Under the pieces are notes generated by a model. The model made no database searches, was not told the origin of the DNA, and was given only the letters and a program-made list of their open reading frames with translations. Of a stretch of DNA of 7,882 nt, positions 5,637-7,882 are shown piece by piece. The stretch lies in assembly GCA_039934875.1 (NCBI GenBank), contig JBDTLH010000333.1, forward strand, positions 1 to 7,882, given 5' to 3'. This stretch comes from JBDTLH01 sp039934875 (lineage in GTDB: Bacteria > Acidobacteriota > Terriglobia > Terriglobales > Acidobacteriaceae). The position numbers were made by a program, and so were the translations under genes. Each line of letters opens with the position of its first letter. Position 1 is the stretch's first letter.

Positions 5637-7664
5637 ATGTTGACCCGTTCCTCTCGCTTCCTCGCTCTGGCTCTTTCGCTCCTCCTCTCTATGATCGCCT
5701 TGGCAGCTCCTGCCAATACATGGCTTCCCGTCGGACCCAACGGAGGCGACGCCCGCTCCCTCACCTTCGATCCCAAAAACCCCGACCGCATCTTCGCCGG
5801 CACCTCCACCGGCACCATCTTCGTCTCCAACGATTTTGGCAAAACCTGGCAGCGCTTCGCCCGCATCGGCCTGGGCGACGACTACGTGCTCGACCACATC
5901 AGCATCGATCCCGCCAACGGCACTATGTACGTCGCCGCCTGGTCGCTGACCGAGGTGAACGGCGGCCTCTTCCGCAGCCAGGATGGCGGCAAGACCTGGA
6001 ACTCCATCAAAGCCATGCAGGGCAAATCCATCCGTGCCATGGCGCTCGCCCCCTCCGACCCAAAGATCATTACCGTGGGCGCGCTCGACGGCGTCTTTCG
6101 CAGCCATGACGGCGGCGAGAGCTGGCAGCACATCAGCCCCGAGAACTATGCTGAACTCAAGAACATTGAATCGCTCGCCATCGACCCCGCCAATCCCGAC
6201 GTCATCTACGCCGGAACCTGGCATCTCCCTTGGAAGACCGATGACGGCGGCAAGACCTGGCACAATATCAAGAATGGCGTCATCGACGACTCCGACGTCT
6301 TCTCCATCATCGTCGATCCGAAGGCGCCGAGCGTGGTCTATGCCAGCGCCTGCTCGGGAATTTATAAGAGCGACAACGCCGGCGACCTCTTCAGCAAGGT
6401 GCAGGGCATACCTTATTCCGCCCGCCGCACCCGAGTGCTCAAGCAGGACCCCATTCGCCGCGACGTCGTCTATGCCGGCACCACCGAAGGTCTCTGGCGC
6501 ACCGAAGACGCGGGAAAATCCTGGAAGTTGATGACCCCCAAAAACGTCATCATCAATGATGTGCTGGTCGATCCCCGTGATTACAACCATGTCCTGATGG
6601 CCACCGACCGCGGCGGCATCTTATATTCCGCCAATGCCGGCGAAAGCTTCACCCCCTCCAACGACGGATACTCGCATCGCCAGGTCGCGGCCGTCGAGGT
6701 CTCGCATGCCGATCCCAACACCGTCTATGCCGGCGTCCTGAATGATAAGGAATACGGCGGCGTATTCGTCTCCCGCGATCTGGGAGCGAGCTGGCAGCAG
6801 ATCAGCAACGGCCTCGATGGCCGCGATGTCTTCAGCCTGCGCGAGATCGCTCCCGGTGAATTGCTCGCCGGCACCAATCAGGGGATATTCCTGCGCAGCG
6901 GTGACGGCGCATGGCGTCCCATGAACGACATCGTCCGCGAGACCACAGAGATCATCCCCGGTAAGCGGCTCAACTCTAAAACAAAGGCGAAGACGAAAAA
7001 AGCCGCCAAGCGCCTGCCCGACAAGACCGTCGTGAAGCAAATCAAGTCCACCCTCACCGCCCGCGTCAACGACATCGAGGCCGATAACGGCAAATGGATG
7101 GCGGCCACCGCCGACGGGCTTTACATCAGCGCCGACCGAGGCAAAAGCTGGCAGCCGATCGCGAGCGACGGCGTCGGCGATATCGTCTCCGTGGCGGCCG
7201 CCCAGAACCATGCCGGTGCCGACGCCGATTGGATCATCGCCGGCCGCACCTCCGTCCGCCTCTCCAACGACGCCGGCAAGACCTGGACCGAACCCAGGCT
7301 ACCCAACATAACCAACATCGTCTCCGTCGCCATTGCTCCCGACCAGAGCCTGTGGGTCGCGGGCCTGCAGGGCGCCTTCCGCAGCAGCGACCACGGCAAA
7401 ACCTGGACCTACGTCTGGAACCTCCCCGCAAAACAGATCGCCCACCTTGATTGGGACGACACCATGGGCGGCATCGTCGCCACCGGCGTCGAATCCACCG
7501 ATCTATATTTCTCGAAAGATGGGACCAAGTGGACCACCATGCCCGCCGGGTGGCTGCTGCGCCGAGTAGCATCGAGCCGCGGCCGCGCCGTCGCCGCCAC
7601 CGCCTTCGACGGCATCGTCGTCCAGCCGCAGGGGACGGTCTCCGTCGCCTCCGCAAAGCCCTAG
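5637..7664 (+). CDS. Secreted BNR/Asp-box (sortilin/Vps10-like) beta-propeller protein
   Basis: A 675-residue exported repeat protein. The start at 5637 gives a clear signal peptide (MLTRSSRFLALALSLLLSMIALA, cleavage near 23); the open frame upstream overlaps the OmpA-like gene and the terminator. About 13 Asp-box motifs (S-x-D-x-G-x-T-W) recur every 40-50 residues: good copies at 64, 114, 156, 201, 289, 379, 498, 543 and 583; weaker ones at 245, 331, 421 and 626. Each sits on a beta-propeller blade, and the repeats VDPxxPxVVYAG and GLWRT/GIYKS fill the rest. The one irregular gap (421 to 498) holds a Lys/Arg-rich insert (about 447-470), suggesting two propellers. Similar folds occur in sortilin, GH74 glycosidases, sialidases and Ycf48. 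I see no basis for assigning enzyme activity. The stop codon lies at the left edge of the palindromic element at 7662-7838. Confidence 0.88.
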   Translation: MLTRSSRFLALALSLLLSMIALAAPANTWLPVGPNGGDARSLTFDPKNPDRIFAGTSTGTIFVSNDFGKTWQRFARIGLGDDYVLDHISIDPANGTMYVAAWSLTEVNGGLFRSQDGGKTWNSIKAMQGKSIRAMALAPSDPKIITVGALDGVFRSHDGGESWQHISPENYAELKNIESLAIDPANPDVIYAGTWHLPWKTDDGGKTWHNIKNGVIDDSDVFSIIVDPKAPSVVYASACSGIYKSDNAGDLFSKVQGIPYSARRTRVLKQDPIRRDVVYAGTTEGLWRTEDAGKSWKLMTPKNVIINDVLVDPRDYNHVLMATDRGGILYSANAGESFTPSNDGYSHRQVAAVEVSHADPNTVYAGVLNDKEYGGVFVSRDLGASWQQISNGLDGRDVFSLREIAPGELLAGTNQGIFLRSGDGAWRPMNDIVRETTEIIPGKRLNSKTKAKTKKAAKRLPDKTVVKQIKSTLTARVNDIEADNGKWMAATADGLYISADRGKSWQPIASDGVGDIVSVAAAQNHAGADADWIIAGRTSVRLSNDAGKTWTEPRLPNITNIVSVAIAPDQSLWVAGLQGAFRSSDHGKTWTYVWNLPAKQIAHLDWDDTMGGIVATGVESTDLYFSKDGTKWTTMPAGWLLRRVASSRGRAVAATAFDGIVVQPQGTVSVASAKP

Positions 7665-7707
7665 GAAGACTCTGATTTAACTACATGCCTGGAACGTTTT
7701 GGGTAGA

Positions 7708-7727
7708 CCCCGGCATTTATGCCGGGG
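7708..7727. repeat. Hairpin with TTTA loop, 8-bp GC-rich stem
   Basis: CCCCGGCA (7708-7715) pairs perfectly with TGCCGGGG (7720-7727) around TTTA; no T run follows. It shares its loop (TAAA on the other strand), but not its arms, with the hairpin at 7749-7762. Confidence 0.7.
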
Positions 7728-7748
7728 ACAAGTCGTTCATAGTCGGTA

Positions 7749-7762
7749 GGGCCTTTAGGCCC
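7749..7762. repeat. Hairpin with TTTA loop, 5-bp stem
   Basis: GGGCC (7749-7753) pairs with GGCCC (7758-7762) around TTTA. A short palindrome, CCCCGGGG (7760-7767), overlaps its right arm. Confidence 0.6.
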
Positions 7763-7766
7763 CGGG

Positions 7767-7785
7767 GTCAGAATCCTGACTTTTT
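7767..7785 (+). terminator. Candidate Rho-independent terminator after the BNR gene
   Basis: GTCAG (7767-7771) pairs with CTGAC (7776-7780) around AATC, followed directly by TTTTT (7781-7785). The stem is short, but form and direction fit an intrinsic terminator for the BNR gene ending 102 bases upstream. It lies inside the palindromic element, so the element may have brought it. Confidence 0.5.
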
Positions 7786-7797
7786 CCGCAAACTGTT

Positions 7798-7818
7798 TAG
7801 CCGCTGGGGTACCGGCTA
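7798..7818. repeat. Hairpin TAGCCG/CGGCTA
   Basis: TAGCCG (7798-7803) pairs perfectly with CGGCTA (7813-7818) around a 9-base loop, overlapping the start of the right terminal inverted repeat of the MITE-like element. Confidence 0.4.
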
Positions 7819-7882
7819 GCTCAATCAGAGTTTCCCTACGCATCGGGCCGTAATGCGAACCGTCGGAACGGCGGCTTGAATT

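Larger units (their letters stand above)
7662..7838. mobile_element. MITE-like element with terminal inverted repeats and TA ends
   Basis: A 177-bp segment is bounded by inverted repeats: 7662-7683 and the reverse complement of 7817-7838 agree at 18 of 22 positions, including nine uninterrupted bases (ACTCTGATT at 7669-7677; AATCAGAGT at 7823-7831). Both ends are TA, as expected for the TA target duplication of IS630/mariner-type transposition. The inside holds no transposase but is dense in hairpins, typical of a non-autonomous element moved in trans. The left end supplies the TAG stop of the BNR gene. Whether other copies exist cannot be judged here; it could instead be a dispersed palindromic repeat that has not moved recently. 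Confidence 0.55.
7661..7882 (-). other. Minus-strand open frame reaching the window edge (doubtful gene end)
   Basis: On the minus strand one frame is open from the window edge to a TAG at 7661-7663, at least 73 codons. If real it would be the 3' end of a gene converging on the BNR gene. The C-terminal 58 codons or so lie within the palindromic element, and I recognise no family. The 13 codons outside the element (translating NSSRRSDGSHYGP) are too few to judge. I list it because the edge leaves it open; a chance open frame is more likely. Confidence 0.2.

Noticed and set aside
3986..5866. Minus-strand open frame of 626 codons opposite the OmpA-like and BNR genes
   Set aside because: It crosses two genes and a strong terminator, contains a long arginine run created by the proline codons on the other strand, and matches no family I know.

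Overview
The window reads as one stretch of a high-GC Gram-negative bacterial chromosome. It holds five plus-strand protein genes, separated by short, repeat-rich intergenic regions. The gene set suggests an acidobacterium (Acidobacteriota, Koribacter/Terriglobia-like): a secreted gamma-glutamyltransferase, a zinc-containing MDR oxidoreductase, a nuoB away from other nuo genes, an OmpA-type outer-membrane protein carrying Ig-like domains, and a large secreted BNR/Asp-box propeller protein. The phylum assignment is inferred from gene content and intergenic style; no rRNA or other decisive marker is present.

Layout. 1-1721: gamma-glutamyltransferase, with its first signal-peptide codons cut off by the window edge. 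1722-1935: gap with heptamer tandem tracts at both ends. 1936-2967: MDR oxidoreductase. 2968-3077: gap with a third heptamer-like tract, a weak promoter and a Shine-Dalgarno sequence. 3078-3656: nuoB. 3657-3907: two perfect GC-rich hairpins, an AT-rich inverted repeat, a possible -10 box, a leader hairpin and a strong ribosome binding site. 3908-5548: OmpA-family beta-barrel protein, followed by a textbook Rho-independent terminator (5572-5607). 5637-7664: BNR/Asp-box protein. 7662-7838: a 177-bp palindrome-rich element with imperfect terminal inverted repeats and TA at both ends, resembling a MITE. 7839-7882: unassigned, with an open minus-strand frame running off the edge.

The genes do not form an obvious operon or pathway. 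Three products are exported (GGT to the periplasm, the OmpA-like protein to the outer membrane, the propeller to the periplasm or outside) and two are cytoplasmic or on the inner face of the membrane (MDR enzyme, NuoB). Each gap is at least 88 bp and most carry their own signals, so most genes are probably transcribed separately.

I found no defence system, CRISPR array, tRNA or transposase gene. The most unusual content is intergenic: the MITE-like element whose insertion appears to have created the stop codon of the propeller gene, heptamer tracts in consecutive gaps (one reaching into a start codon), and paired hairpins with conserved loops but different arms.
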